From Lysobacter sp. KIS68-7 (GTDB lineage Bacteria > Pseudomonadota > Gammaproteobacteria > Xanthomonadales > Xanthomonadaceae), in NCBI RefSeq assembly GCF_021284745.1, contig NZ_CP089925.1, positions 992,001 to 1,056,000 on the forward strand: a DNA stretch of 64,000 bases, written 5' to 3'. A model generated the notes under the pieces. The model did no database searches and was not told the DNA's origin. It saw only the letters and a program-made list of their open reading frames with translations. A program made the position numbers and the translations under genes. Positions 26,616-35,182 of the stretch are shown in pieces (position 1 is the first letter of the stretch; every line of letters begins with the position of its first letter).

Positions 26616-27212
26616 ATGAGCGATATCCGCCACAACGTCCCACGCAGCGAAGCCGAAGACGCCGTCCGCACGCTGCTGCGCTGGTCCGGCGAAAACCCCG
26701 ACCGCGAAGGCCTGCTCGACACGCCCAAGCGCGTGGTGCGCGCCTACGAGGACTGGTTCAGCGGTTACGCGATGGATCCGGACGATTACCTCGCGCGCAC
26801 CTTCGAAGAAGTGTGCGGCTACGACGAGCTGATCGTGCTGCGCGACATCCAGTTCGAGAGTCATTGCGAGCACCACATGGCGCCGATCATCGGCCGCGCC
26901 CACGTGGGCTACCTGCCGAACGGCAAGGTGGTGGGCATCAGCAAGCTGGCGCGCGTGGTGGAAGCCTATGCACGCCGCTTCCAGGTGCAGGAGAAGATGA
27001 CGGCGCAGATCGCCAACTGCATCGAGCGCGCGCTGCAACCGCTCGGCGTCGGCGTGGTGATCGAAGCCGCGCACGAATGCATGACCACGCGCGGCGTGCA
27101 CAAGCGCGGCGTGAGCATGGTGACCTCCACGATGCTCGGCAGCTTCCGCGAAGACGCACGCACGCGCTCTGAATTCCTGCAGTTCGTTTCGGTGGGATCC
27201 GGGCACCGCTGA
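26616..27212 (+). CDS. folE: GTP cyclohydrolase I
   Basis: A 198-residue enzyme of standard type I length. Zinc ligands are Cys84 and His87 in SHCEHHMAP and Cys155 in HECMTTRG. The [18 protein letters not shown] and [13 protein letters not shown] blocks are diagnostic. It converts GTP to dihydroneopterin triphosphate, the first step of folate and tetrahydropterin synthesis (the phhA cofactor). The start giving MSDIRHN fits the family, with 11 upstream codons of shadow excluded. Its TGA overlaps the likely CTG start of the next gene. Confidence 0.95.
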   Translation: MSDIRHNVPRSEAEDAVRTLLRWSGENPDREGLLDTPKRVVRAYEDWFSGYAMDPDDYLARTFEEVCGYDELIVLRDIQFESHCEHHMAPIIGRAHVGYLPNGKVVGISKLARVVEAYARRFQVQEKMTAQIANCIERALQPLGVGVVIEAAHECMTTRGVHKRGVSMVTSTMLGSFREDARTRSEFLQFVSVGSGHR

Positions 27213-28168
27213 ACGACGCGCCGCCGCCGCTCGATTGCCTGATCGTTGGCGCCGGCCCCGCGGGCCTGACGGCGGCGACCTACCTCGCACGGTTCCATCG
27301 CCGCGCCGTCGTCGTCGATGCGGGCAAGAGCCGTGCTCGCTGGATTCCGAAGAGCCACAACTGCCCGGGCTTCCCGTTCGGCGTCGCGGGCACGGACTTG
27401 CTGGACAAGTTGCGCGAGCAGGCGACGGGTTACGGCGCGGAGATCGTGTCGGGACACATCGCGCGCCTCGAACACGACGCCGACGGCTTCATCGCCACCG
27501 CCGACGACGGCACGCGCTGGGAAGCCCGCCACGTGATCCTCGCCACCGGCATCGTCGACCGGATGCCCGCGATGCCCGGGCTGGAAACCGCCATCGAGCA
27601 CAACGTCGTGCGCATGTGCGCCGTGTGCGATGGCTACGAGGCGAGCGACGACCACATCGCCGTGTACGCACCCGTGGACGACGCCATCCGGCACGCCGTC
27701 TTCCTGCGCACGTTCTCGCGGCGCGTGGCGGCAGTGCGCTCCGAACCCGGCGAGCCCGACGAAGAGAACGCAAGGCGTGCGCGCGAAGCGAACGTCTCCG
27801 TGCTGCCCGTGGCCACGCGCCTGGAACACGACGGCACCTGCTGCGTCTTCCACCTGGAAGACGGCAGCACGCATCGCTTCGACACGGTGTATCCCGCGCT
27901 CGGCTGCGAAACGCAGTCGGACCTTGCGATCGCGCTTGGCGCGGCCGTCGACGACATCGGCGCGCTGCGCGTGGATGCGAAGCAGCAGACCAGCGTCGAA
28001 GGCCTCTATGCCATCGGCGACATCGTCAGTTCGCTGAACCAGATCAGCGTGGCCGTCGGGCACGCGGCGATCGCGGCCACGGCGGTGCACAACCGCCTGC
28101 CGGGCAACTTCCGCGAGGATCCGGACAGCCAGCCGGAGTCGGCAGCGGACCTGCCGAGCCCCGGCTGA
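27209..28168 (+). CDS. thioredoxin-reductase-like FAD oxidoreductase (probable CTG start)
   Basis: About 319 residues. The FAD-binding GAGPAGL occurs at residues 14-20, a CAVC disulphide pair at 137/140 followed by DGYE (TrxR: CATCDG), and the closing FAD block [11 protein letters not shown]. The NADPH-binding region is degenerate: where TrxR has a GGGxxA loop, this protein reads [11 protein letters not shown]. So it may use another reductant or substrate. No ATG, GTG or TTG occurs in frame before the FAD motif. CTG at 27209, giving [16 protein letters not shown] and overlapping the folE TGA as CTGA, is the best start; the next TTG (27398) would delete the FAD site. Confidence 0.83.
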   Translation: MNDAPPPLDCLIVGAGPAGLTAATYLARFHRRAVVVDAGKSRARWIPKSHNCPGFPFGVAGTDLLDKLREQATGYGAEIVSGHIARLEHDADGFIATADDGTRWEARHVILATGIVDRMPAMPGLETAIEHNVVRMCAVCDGYEASDDHIAVYAPVDDAIRHAVFLRTFSRRVAAVRSEPGEPDEENARRAREANVSVLPVATRLEHDGTCCVFHLEDGSTHRFDTVYPALGCETQSDLAIALGAAVDDIGALRVDAKQQTSVEGLYAIGDIVSSLNQISVAVGHAAIAATAVHNRLPGNFREDPDSQPESAADLPSPG

Positions 28169-28174
28169 CGTCGA

Positions 28175-28612
28175 TCAGTAGCCGGCCTGCTGGTGGTGGA
28201 TCTGCGCGCAGGGCCCGCGCGGATCGTTGCCGATCATCGGATCGCAGGGGATGGTCGCGTTGCCGTTCTGCGCGTCGTACGCGATGGTCGTGTAGTTCGC
28301 GGTTTCGACCTGCGTGTTGACGTCGGTGATCGTGCCGCTCTGCATGTCCGGACTCGCCGACCAGGTGAGCTGGTTGTAGGTATCGTTCTGGAAGGTCACG
28401 TTGCTCAACCCGTAGCGATTGTCCGCGTCCACGGTGAGATTGAGGGTGGCGGTGCCGTCGCCCACCTTCGTCTTCATGCTGCCGTTGTCGTTATGGCCAC
28501 CGGTGTACTTGTAGCTGTACTGCTGTCCGTTGGAGGCAGTGGTGGTGGTCCAGCCCTGGCCGTTGGCTGCGCCTGGCTTGAGCTTGAGGGTGACGCTTTC
28601 GTTACTCGGCAT
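28175..28612 (-). CDS. small CDPMIGNDPR-motif protein A
   Basis: A 145-residue predicted beta-rich protein without signal peptide or membrane helix, rich in Asn, Thr and Gly. It has the middle block YKYTGGHNDNG and ends with IPCDPMIGNDPRG plus a short His/Gln tail. The same two blocks occur in the next gene upstream, and the ending recurs in the third. I do not recognise the family. It is the last gene of the TIR operon, 30 bp after protein B. Its base composition looks less GC-rich than the flanking core genes. Function unknown. Confidence 0.7.
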   Translation of the reverse strand: MPSNESVTLKLKPGAANGQGWTTTTASNGQQYSYKYTGGHNDNGSMKTKVGDGTATLNLTVDADNRYGLSNVTFQNDTYNQLTWSASPDMQSGTITDVNTQVETANYTTIAYDAQNGNATIPCDPMIGNDPRGPCAQIHHQQAGY

Positions 28613-28642
28613 TGCTGTGCTCCCGATTGGGGGTGGAGGGAG

Positions 28643-28993
28643 TCAACGGCCACGCGGCTCGTTGCCGATCATCGGGTCGCATCGGATGATGCGGCCGTCC
28701 TGCGCGCGAACCAGCACGCTGTACTTCGCGCTCATTTCCATGGTGTTCTCATCATGGATCGTCATTGACCGGTCGGAATTGCGAGCCACAGTGAGCTGGC
28801 TCTTCGTATCGCCGGTGAATTCGATGTTGTCGATGGTGAACTTGTTGCCGACGACTTCGATGGTGAAGTTGACGGCGTTCTCGTCGCTCTTGCCCTTCAG
28901 GTCGCCGTTGTCGTTGATGCCCCCGGTGTAGCGGAAGCCGCCGTTGTCGTCGACGTGGAGCACGACGTGCTTGGTATTCCCGTCGGTGCGCAT
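28643..28993 (-). CDS. small CDPMIGNEPR-motif protein B
   Basis: A 116-residue beta-rich cytosolic-looking protein, the shortest of the three paralogues. FRYTGGINDNG near residue 20 matches YKYTGGHNDNG in protein A, a strand-rich middle follows, and it ends IIRCDPMIGNEPRGR. Opening residues MRTDGNTKHVVLHVDD form the first strands. It lies 10 bp after protein C and 30 bp before protein A. No enzyme motif is visible. The single conserved Cys in the end motif could be a ligand or a structural residue. Confidence 0.7.
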   Translation of the reverse strand: MRTDGNTKHVVLHVDDNGGFRYTGGINDNGDLKGKSDENAVNFTIEVVGNKFTIDNIEFTGDTKSQLTVARNSDRSMTIHDENTMEMSAKYSVLVRAQDGRIIRCDPMIGNEPRGR

Positions 28994-29003
28994 GGTGGGC
29001 TCC

Positions 29004-29399
29004 TTATTTCCTGGGGTCGTTGCCGATCATGGGATCGCAGTGGATCTCCTGGCGCCCCTTCCTGATGATCACGTTGCAGTAGGCCTGCTGCACTTTTGTG
29101 TTGAGGTTTCTCAGCGTGATGTGCCTGCGCGTGAACGTCCCGCTGATCTGGTCACAGGGATCGACCAAGGTCACGTCGGCGATTTCGTAGCCTTCCCTGG
29201 CCTTGTTCTGCAGCTTGATGTGGATCGTGACGATGGATCGGTCGCCTGGCTTGTTGATCTTTTGCCGCACTTCCTTCGGCACGTACCTGTAGTCGAAGAG
29301 ATCGTCGCCCGCTTCGTCGGCCGTCGCCTGCTGCCAGCCGTGCTTCCCATCCGGCTTGCCGGGCGTGATGTTGAGCGTCATCACCTTCGGTCGTTTCAT
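29004..29399 (-). CDS. small CDPMIGNDPR-motif protein C
   Basis: A 131-residue, strongly basic member of the same trio. It opens MKRPKVMTLNITPGKPDGKHGW, comparable to the LKLKPGAANGQGW start of protein A, and ends EIHCDPMIGNDPRK. The TGGxNDNG block of A and B is absent, so C is the most diverged copy. It has two further cysteines (in VDPCDQIS and QAYCNVII). It starts 20 bp after the TIR gene stop, so co-transcription is very likely. Function unknown. Confidence 0.7.
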   Translation of the reverse strand: MKRPKVMTLNITPGKPDGKHGWQQATADEAGDDLFDYRYVPKEVRQKINKPGDRSIVTIHIKLQNKAREGYEIADVTLVDPCDQISGTFTRRHITLRNLNTKVQQAYCNVIIRKGRQEIHCDPMIGNDPRK

Positions 29400-29419
29400 G
29401 GAGCAATTCCTCCTGACAA

Positions 29420-31537
29420 TCAGCGCGCCGCGATCCCCGGCAGCGGCGGCAGCGGATCGATCGGAACGTAAGCGGCCGCCACCAGGCGCTGCCGATACGG
29501 CATCGCGGCGTCATCCTGTTCGAGGTTGTGGAGCGTGCGCACCAAGGGATCCAGGCGCGCGAACGGCGGGCCTTCGGTGTCCTTGCCGGCCATCAGCAAG
29601 GCCTGCGCATCGCGCCAGCGCGTGGTGGCCGTCGTGTCGTCGCCCGCACGCTTGGCGACTTCGCCTTCCAGCGTCTGCAGCTCCGCGAGCGTGACCCGCA
29701 GGTTCTCGCCTTCGCCCGACTTCCAACCAGGGTCGATCACCGCATGCGCGGCCGCGATGCGCTCGTGCGTGGCCGCGTCGTCGTGCTGCTCGAACGCCAG
29801 GCGTGCCTGCAGCATCCGCGTGCGGCCAAGCCACTGGCGCATGCGCATGTCCTTCGGTTCGGCGGTGTGCACCGCGGTGAGCAGGCGCTCTGCTTCCAGT
29901 GCTTCCGGCGCCGCGACCGCAGGCGACTCCGCGTCGAGTTGTGCGCGCCAGAAGCGCGCGACGGCGTGCACCGACGCCCACTTCTTGTTGTCCGGATCCT
30001 GCCGCACCATCGCATCGGCTTCGTGGTTAGCCGCTTCGACCGCCGCATGCGCTTCCGCCATGCGGCCGCGCTGCGAGCGCACATCGGCGAGCAGCAGTTG
30101 CTGGTCCACCCAGTCCTCGCGCCAGCGACTGTCCTTCGGTGCCCGCTTCCGCAACGCATCGAGGTCGGCCAGCGAATCGGCGAACCACCCTTCGCTTTCC
30201 TGCAGGCGCCCTTGCTGCAGCGCGTTGCTGCCCAGCCAGGACACCACGGTCGCCTTCTCGGAGCGCAGCGGCAGATCGTTCGGCCGCGCGCGCACCCAGC
30301 CGCGGAACAGATCCAGTTCCTGCAGCATCGCCTGCTCGGCCTTCGCGTGTTGCCCGCGCGCTTCGTCCAGCACCGCGAGGTTGTGGTGGCCGTAGGCGAC
30401 TTCCTTCTGCCAATCGAAGTTCTTCCGATCCATCGCCGCGAGCTTCAGCGCGCTGTCGCGATACTGCGTCAACCACTTCTCCGCATCGTCGAAGCGATCC
30501 TGTTGCCAGGCGACGTAGCCGATCCAGTATTCGGCCTGCGCGCGATCGAACAGACGCTGCCCTTCGCTCGGCTTGCGGTCGTACAACGCGCTGCTGCGCA
30601 CATAGGCTTCGTGGAAGGCCGCGGCGGCAGCAGGATGGTTGCCTTCCTCCAGGCGCACCTGGCCAATGCCGGTGAGCGAGCGCGCCTGTTCCTCCAGCGT
30701 GTGATCGCTGAGGTCGCGCGGATCCAGCGTGGCGAAATACTTCGTTGCCTTGTCGTCGACCGAGCGCATCAGGTCCAGGCGCCCGACCGTGGTGAGCTTC
30801 TGGCGCAGGTCGCCCATCATGAAGCCCATCAGGTCTTCCGCCTGCGCTTGCCTGCGTTGCGCGTCGTTGCGCGCGACATACGCGCTGATCGCGAGCGTGG
30901 ACGTGAGCGCCATGCCCGCCACCGATGCGGCCGCCACGATCGCCATGCGCTTGTTGCGTCGCTGGGCTTCGCGTTGCACGAGCGTATCGAAGCCGACGCC
31001 CAACAGGCCCGCGATCAACTTGAGCGCCGCACGATCCTTGCCGTCGCCGTCCTTGCGCGCATCCGCCGCGAGCGGCTCGCGCACGTGTCCCTCCGCATCC
31101 GGTGCGAGCAGCGACGGCGGGAAGCAATCGCTTTGCGCGGGATTGCCGTCGACGACGAAACACAACACGCGGTCGCCGCTGTGGCGCGCGCGGAAGGCCT
31201 GCACTTCCGCATCCACCCAGCGCGACTGCGCAGCGGCCGGCGAGCAGATGACGACGAGCGTGGCCGATTCGGCGAGCGCTTCGCGGATGGTCGTGCTCAG
31301 GTCGCCTGCGGTGGGCAGCTCGTCGCGGTCCCGGAACATCGGGCCGAGGCGAGCAGGAATCGGGCCATCACGTCCCGGCGAACCGACCAGGCGTGCAGGC
31401 ACGCGATACGACTCCAGCCGACGCAGCAGCCAGCGCGCCCAGTGGGCGTCGACGTGGCTGTAGCTGAGGAAGGCGCGATAGCGCACGGGCTTTGGCCCGC
31501 TGCAAGGCCGGGCCGGAGTCGGGGGACGTTGGACCAA
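29420..31537 (-). CDS. TIR-domain protein with one membrane helix and TPR-like repeats
   Basis: A 705-residue protein in three parts. Residues 18-140 are a TIR domain: RAFLSYSHVD, FRDRDELP, and SRWVDAEVQAF, where Glu111 is at the position of the catalytic Glu of TIR NADases. Residues 198-221 form one membrane helix. Residues about 250-690 are paired helices of TPR type (SLTGIGQVRLEEGNHPAAAAAFHEAYV, AYGHHNLAVLDEARGQHAKAEQAML). The TIR should face the cytosol. First gene of an operon with three small paralogues, divergent from an MFS gene. The start is uncertain: TTG at 31537, or GTG at 31486, which starts right at the TIR domain. Confidence 0.85.
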   Translation of the reverse strand: MVQRPPTPARPCSGPKPVRYRAFLSYSHVDAHWARWLLRRLESYRVPARLVGSPGRDGPIPARLGPMFRDRDELPTAGDLSTTIREALAESATLVVICSPAAAQSRWVDAEVQAFRARHSGDRVLCFVVDGNPAQSDCFPPSLLAPDAEGHVREPLAADARKDGDGKDRAALKLIAGLLGVGFDTLVQREAQRRNKRMAIVAAASVAGMALTSTLAISAYVARNDAQRRQAQAEDLMGFMMGDLRQKLTTVGRLDLMRSVDDKATKYFATLDPRDLSDHTLEEQARSLTGIGQVRLEEGNHPAAAAAFHEAYVRSSALYDRKPSEGQRLFDRAQAEYWIGYVAWQQDRFDDAEKWLTQYRDSALKLAAMDRKNFDWQKEVAYGHHNLAVLDEARGQHAKAEQAMLQELDLFRGWVRARPNDLPLRSEKATVVSWLGSNALQQGRLQESEGWFADSLADLDALRKRAPKDSRWREDWVDQQLLLADVRSQRGRMAEAHAAVEAANHEADAMVRQDPDNKKWASVHAVARFWRAQLDAESPAVAAPEALEAERLLTAVHTAEPKDMRMRQWLGRTRMLQARLAFEQHDDAATHERIAAAHAVIDPGWKSGEGENLRVTLAELQTLEGEVAKRAGDDTTATTRWRDAQALLMAGKDTEGPPFARLDPLVRTLHNLEQDDAAMPYRQRLVAAAYVPIDPLPPLPGIAAR

Positions 31538-31626
31538 CGCCCCGGCCTGCGCGCAGCGGACAGCGCGCCGACGGACGGTCGCGCGCTAGACTGCGTGCCC
31601 TCACGTTCCGCCAGCCGATCCCCCAA

Positions 31627-32901
31627 GTGAACGATACCGCCGCACCCGGCGCGCGCCAGGCCGCGCTCGTCTTCATCTTCGTCACCGTCCTCATCGACAT
31701 CCTCGCCTTCGGCCTCATCATCCCGGTGCTGCCGCACCTGCTGAAGGAGTTCGTCGGCGGCGATACCGTGCGCGCGGCGCATTGGGTCGGTGTGTTCGGC
31801 GTGTTGTTCGCCGCCATCCAGTTCGTGTGCGCGCCGATCCAGGGCGCGATGTCCGATCGCTTCGGCCGGCGGCCGACGATCCTGCTCTCGTGCTTCGGCC
31901 TCGGCGTGGATTTCATCTTCATGGCGGTCGCGCAGTCGCTGCCGTGGCTGCTGGTCGGGCGCGTGTTCTCGGCGGTGTTCTCCGCCAGCTTCACAACCGC
32001 CAATGCGTACATCGCAGACGTGACCGAACCGGCGAAGCGCGCGCAAGCCTTCGGCATGATCGGCGCGGCCTTCGGCCTGGGCTTCATCATCGGTCCGGCG
32101 ATCGGCGGCGAGCTCGGCCACATCAACATTCGGCTGCCGTTCTGGTTCGCTGCAGGACTCGCGTTGTTGAACTTCGCGTACGGCCTGTTCGTGCTGCCCG
32201 AGTCCCACCCGAAGGAGCGTCGCAGCCCGAAGTTCGACTGGGCCCACGCCAATCCGCTCGGCTCGTTGAAGTTGCTCGGCCGCTATCGCGCGATCTGGGG
32301 CCTGGCCGGCGTGGTGTTCCTGATCAACCTCGCGCACTACGTGTATCCGAGCGTGTTCGTGCTGTTCGCCGATTTCGCGTACGGCTGGGACGAGCGCGTC
32401 GTCGGCCGCGTGCTCGCGGTGGTCGGCGTGCTGAGCGTGATCGTCAATGCCTTGCTGGTGAAGCGCGTCGTGGCGAAGTTCGGCGAGCGTCGCGCGTTGC
32501 TGATCGGCCTGATGTGCGGCGTGGTCGGCTTCACCATTTATGGCGTCGCACCGACGGGTATCTGGTTCCTCGCTGGTATGCCGATCATGTCGTTGTGGGC
32601 GCTGGCGATGCCGTCGACGCAGGCGCTCGTTTCGCGCCAGGTCGGGCCCGAAGTGCAGGGTCGCATCCAGGGCGCGCTCACGAGCCTCGCAAGTTTCGCG
32701 GGCATCCTGGGCCCGGCGATCTACACCTCGGTGTTCGCGTTGTTCATCAGCGACCACGCACCGGCGAAGTTGCCGGGTGCACCCTTCCTGCTGGCAGGCA
32801 TGTTGCTCGCGTGCGCGGGGATGGTGGCGTGGCGGTTTGCGCGCGCGCCGAAGGAAGCGGCGCACGTCGCGCCGGCACCGGTCACCGCAAGCGAAGGTTG
32901 A
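31627..32901 (+). CDS. MFS transporter, TetA-like (TCR/Tet family)
   Basis: A 424-residue protein with 12 predicted membrane helices. The loop 2-3 motif is GAMSDRFGRRPTILLS and the loop before helix 5 reads AYIADVTEPAKRAQAFGMIGAAFGLGFIIGPAIGG, both typical of the tetracycline-exporter group, with LGRYRAIW further on. Substrate specificity cannot be read; many homologues are not tetracycline pumps. The GTG at 31627 fits the family N-terminus. It is divergent from the TIR gene (about 90 bp apart) and ends 3 bp from the convergent thiolase gene. Confidence 0.88.
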   Translation: MNDTAAPGARQAALVFIFVTVLIDILAFGLIIPVLPHLLKEFVGGDTVRAAHWVGVFGVLFAAIQFVCAPIQGAMSDRFGRRPTILLSCFGLGVDFIFMAVAQSLPWLLVGRVFSAVFSASFTTANAYIADVTEPAKRAQAFGMIGAAFGLGFIIGPAIGGELGHINIRLPFWFAAGLALLNFAYGLFVLPESHPKERRSPKFDWAHANPLGSLKLLGRYRAIWGLAGVVFLINLAHYVYPSVFVLFADFAYGWDERVVGRVLAVVGVLSVIVNALLVKRVVAKFGERRALLIGLMCGVVGFTIYGVAPTGIWFLAGMPIMSLWALAMPSTQALVSRQVGPEVQGRIQGALTSLASFAGILGPAIYTSVFALFISDHAPAKLPGAPFLLAGMLLACAGMVAWRFARAPKEAAHVAPAPVTASEG

Positions 32902-32904
32902 GCG

Positions 32905-34182
32905 TCAGCGCTCGAGGATCGCGACCACGCCCATCCCGCCGGCGGTGCAGATCGACACCAGGCACCGCCCGCTGCCGCGCTGCTTCAGTTCCTTCGCGGC
33001 GGTGGCGACGATGCGCGCACCCGTCGCCGCGAACGGATGCCCCGCCGCGAGCGAGGATCCGTTCGGATTGATCTTCAAAGGATCGATGCGCCCCATCGGC
33101 GCCTCGAGCCCGAGCCGGTTGCGGCAGTAATCCTGGCTTTCCCACGCGCGCAGCGTGCACAGCACCTGCGCGGCGAAGGCTTCGTGGATCTCGTAGAAAT
33201 CGAAATCCTGCAGCGTGAGCCCGTTGCGGCGGAGCATCTCCGCCACCGCGATCGTCGGCGCCATCAGCAGGCCTTCGCCGTGCACGAAGTCGACGGCGGA
33301 GACATGCGCATCGCGCAGGTGGCACAGCACTTCCAGGTCGTGCGCCTGCGCCCATTCGTCGGTGGCCACCAGGCACGCGGACGCACCATCGGTGAGCGGC
33401 GTCGAGTTGCCGGCCGTGAGCGTGCCGCGCCCGCTGGTCTTGTCGAACGCGGGCTTGAGCGTGGCGAGCTTTTCGATGGACGTATCGGCGCGCAGGATGT
33501 TGTCGCGCGTGACGCCGCGGAAGCTCACCACCAGGTCATCGAAGAAACCGCGCTCGTAGGCCGCGGCGAGCTTGTGGTGTGATGCGACGGCGAGCTCGTC
33601 CTGCGAATCGCGGGAGATGTTCCACTCCTTCGCCATGTCCTCGCAGTGTTCGCCCATCGACTTGCCGGTGCGCGGTTCGGCCACTCCGGGGAAATCGGGC
33701 TTGAGCTCGCGCAGGTGGAAGCCCTTGAACGCGGCGAGCTTGTCCTTGGTGGTTTTCGCCATCGCTGCGGAGAGCACGCGGCGGCGCAGCGACTGGCCAT
33801 AGACGATCGGCACGTCGGAGGTGGTGTCCGACCCGCCGCCGACGCCCACTTCGATCTGCCCCGTCGCGATCTTGTTGGCGATGTGCACGATCGCATCGAG
33901 CCCGGTGCCGCAGGCGCGCTGCAGCGTGATGCCGGGCGTAAGCGGCGACAGGCCCGAGGACAGCGTGGCTTCACGCCCCAGGTTCCAGTCGCTTGAGTGC
34001 TTGATCACCGCACCGAGCGCGACCTCGCCCAGCTGCTGGCCGTGAAGGCCGAACTTTTCGACGAGCGCGCCGAGCGTGCGCACCGACATGCCCAGGTTCC
34101 CGACATCGCTGTAGGCCGTGTTCTGCTTGCAGAAGGGGATGCGGACGCCGCCTAGGATGGCGACGGGACGGCCGTGCAACAT
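32905..34182 (-). CDS. fadI: acetyl-CoA C-acyltransferase (thiolase)
   Basis: A 425-residue thiolase. The nucleophilic cysteine is in LQRACGTGLDAI, the conserved His in IHEAFAAQVL, and the second cysteine in VSICTAGGMG; NPNGSSLAAGHPFAATGARI is the CoA/loop block. The length and the opening VAILGGVRIPFCKQNTAYSD fit the FadI/trifunctional-beta-like group that cleaves 3-ketoacyl-CoA in beta-oxidation. Biosynthetic acetoacetyl-CoA thiolase is less likely. It stands alone here; no fadJ partner is next to it, so FadI identity is probable rather than certain. Confidence 0.85.
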   Translation of the reverse strand: MLHGRPVAILGGVRIPFCKQNTAYSDVGNLGMSVRTLGALVEKFGLHGQQLGEVALGAVIKHSSDWNLGREATLSSGLSPLTPGITLQRACGTGLDAIVHIANKIATGQIEVGVGGGSDTTSDVPIVYGQSLRRRVLSAAMAKTTKDKLAAFKGFHLRELKPDFPGVAEPRTGKSMGEHCEDMAKEWNISRDSQDELAVASHHKLAAAYERGFFDDLVVSFRGVTRDNILRADTSIEKLATLKPAFDKTSGRGTLTAGNSTPLTDGASACLVATDEWAQAHDLEVLCHLRDAHVSAVDFVHGEGLLMAPTIAVAEMLRRNGLTLQDFDFYEIHEAFAAQVLCTLRAWESQDYCRNRLGLEAPMGRIDPLKINPNGSSLAAGHPFAATGARIVATAAKELKQRGSGRCLVSICTAGGMGVVAILER

Positions 34183-34288
34183 TGGGGGAACCTCGCGATC
34201 ACGGCCCGCGTGCATGGGCGCACGGGCATAATGCGCCGGAGTGTAAACCCGCCTCCGTGCGCGGCCAATCCACGAGCCAAGACGACAG

Positions 34289-35179
34289 ATGAACGACGCC
34301 GCCCCGGACCTGCAACTCCTCGGCGCACTCGCGCTGGAGCTCGCACCCGGCACGGGTGCCGCGCGCGATGCGCTGGACCAGGACGGCGCCGGCGCGCTGG
34401 CGGCCCGCATGGCGCACGACCTGGCGGGCTTCGCGGCCGAGGCGAGCGCGCTGCAACTGGTGACCGTCGGGGCCCACTACGACGTGGTCGAACTGTTGCG
34501 GCCCGGCTGGCCGCTGCATCGCGAACTCGATCAGCTGGCCGCGCGCGCACCCGGCGATGCGGGCGGTCGCATCATCGCCTTCGGCGCGCATGACGGCACC
34601 TTGCCGGGTGCGTTGACGCCGCAGACCGAGTACGCGGGCGGCCCCCTACGCCTCGTGCCCTTCGTGCTCGGCGGCGACGCCGAGGTGGCGTCACGCGTGG
34701 GCGATGCCTTCGAACGCGACCTGATGGAACGCGGCATGGCGGGCGCGGCCACCGCGCTCCTTGCGCAGGAGGCCTTCGGCCTGCGCGTCGAGCACGCGCG
34801 TTACCTGACCCTGCACGACCTCGCTGCGATGATGGCCCTGCAATACGAACACGCGGGCCTCGCGCCGCTCTGGCCCGTGCTCGAAGCCGCGATGCTCGAA
34901 CCCGATGCGGAAGAGTGGCTGGAGCAAGGCCCCGAACCGATCGTGCACTACACCGATCGCGAAGCGCGCATCGCCTTGTTCACGCCGCAGGCCTGGCGCG
35001 AGCGCTACCACCCGGAATCCGCGCACGACTCCGTGCGCGACTGCGCGCGCCTGGAACGTGCCTTCGAGATGTACCAGGCGCGGCAACGCCAGTTCTCCGC
35101 GCTGCTGATGGCGCACGGCGTACCGGTGACGTTCGTGCACTGCGACACGGACATGGATTCGCACGCGCAGCTGGCCTGA
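34289..35179 (+). CDS. conserved hypothetical protein
   Basis: A 296-residue, acidic, Ala-rich soluble protein I cannot assign. No signal peptide, membrane helix or catalytic signature was seen. Notable stretches are LVTVGAHYDVVELLRPGWPLHREL, LTLHDLAAMMALQYEHAGLAPLW, and the closing VPVTFVHCDTDMDSHA. It is divergent from the thiolase gene by about 105 bp and convergent with the GNAT gene 3 bp away. The amino-acid make-up and codon use look like the core genome, so it is probably a lineage-conserved protein. Confidence 0.65.
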   Translation: MNDAAPDLQLLGALALELAPGTGAARDALDQDGAGALAARMAHDLAGFAAEASALQLVTVGAHYDVVELLRPGWPLHRELDQLAARAPGDAGGRIIAFGAHDGTLPGALTPQTEYAGGPLRLVPFVLGGDAEVASRVGDAFERDLMERGMAGAATALLAQEAFGLRVEHARYLTLHDLAAMMALQYEHAGLAPLWPVLEAAMLEPDAEEWLEQGPEPIVHYTDREARIALFTPQAWRERYHPESAHDSVRDCARLERAFEMYQARQRQFSALLMAHGVPVTFVHCDTDMDSHAQLA

Positions 35180-35182
35180 CGC

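Noticed and set aside
27235-28320. A 361-codon frame overlapping the oxidoreductase in another register
   Set aside because: Arg-rich and without motifs; the FAD, CxxC and C-terminal FAD blocks all lie in the 27209-28168 frame.
28175-31537. Reading the TIR operon as Thoeris, CBASS or a TIR-APAZ system
   Set aside because: No ThsA-like SIR2/SLOG effector, cyclase or Argonaute is present, and the small partners match none of them.
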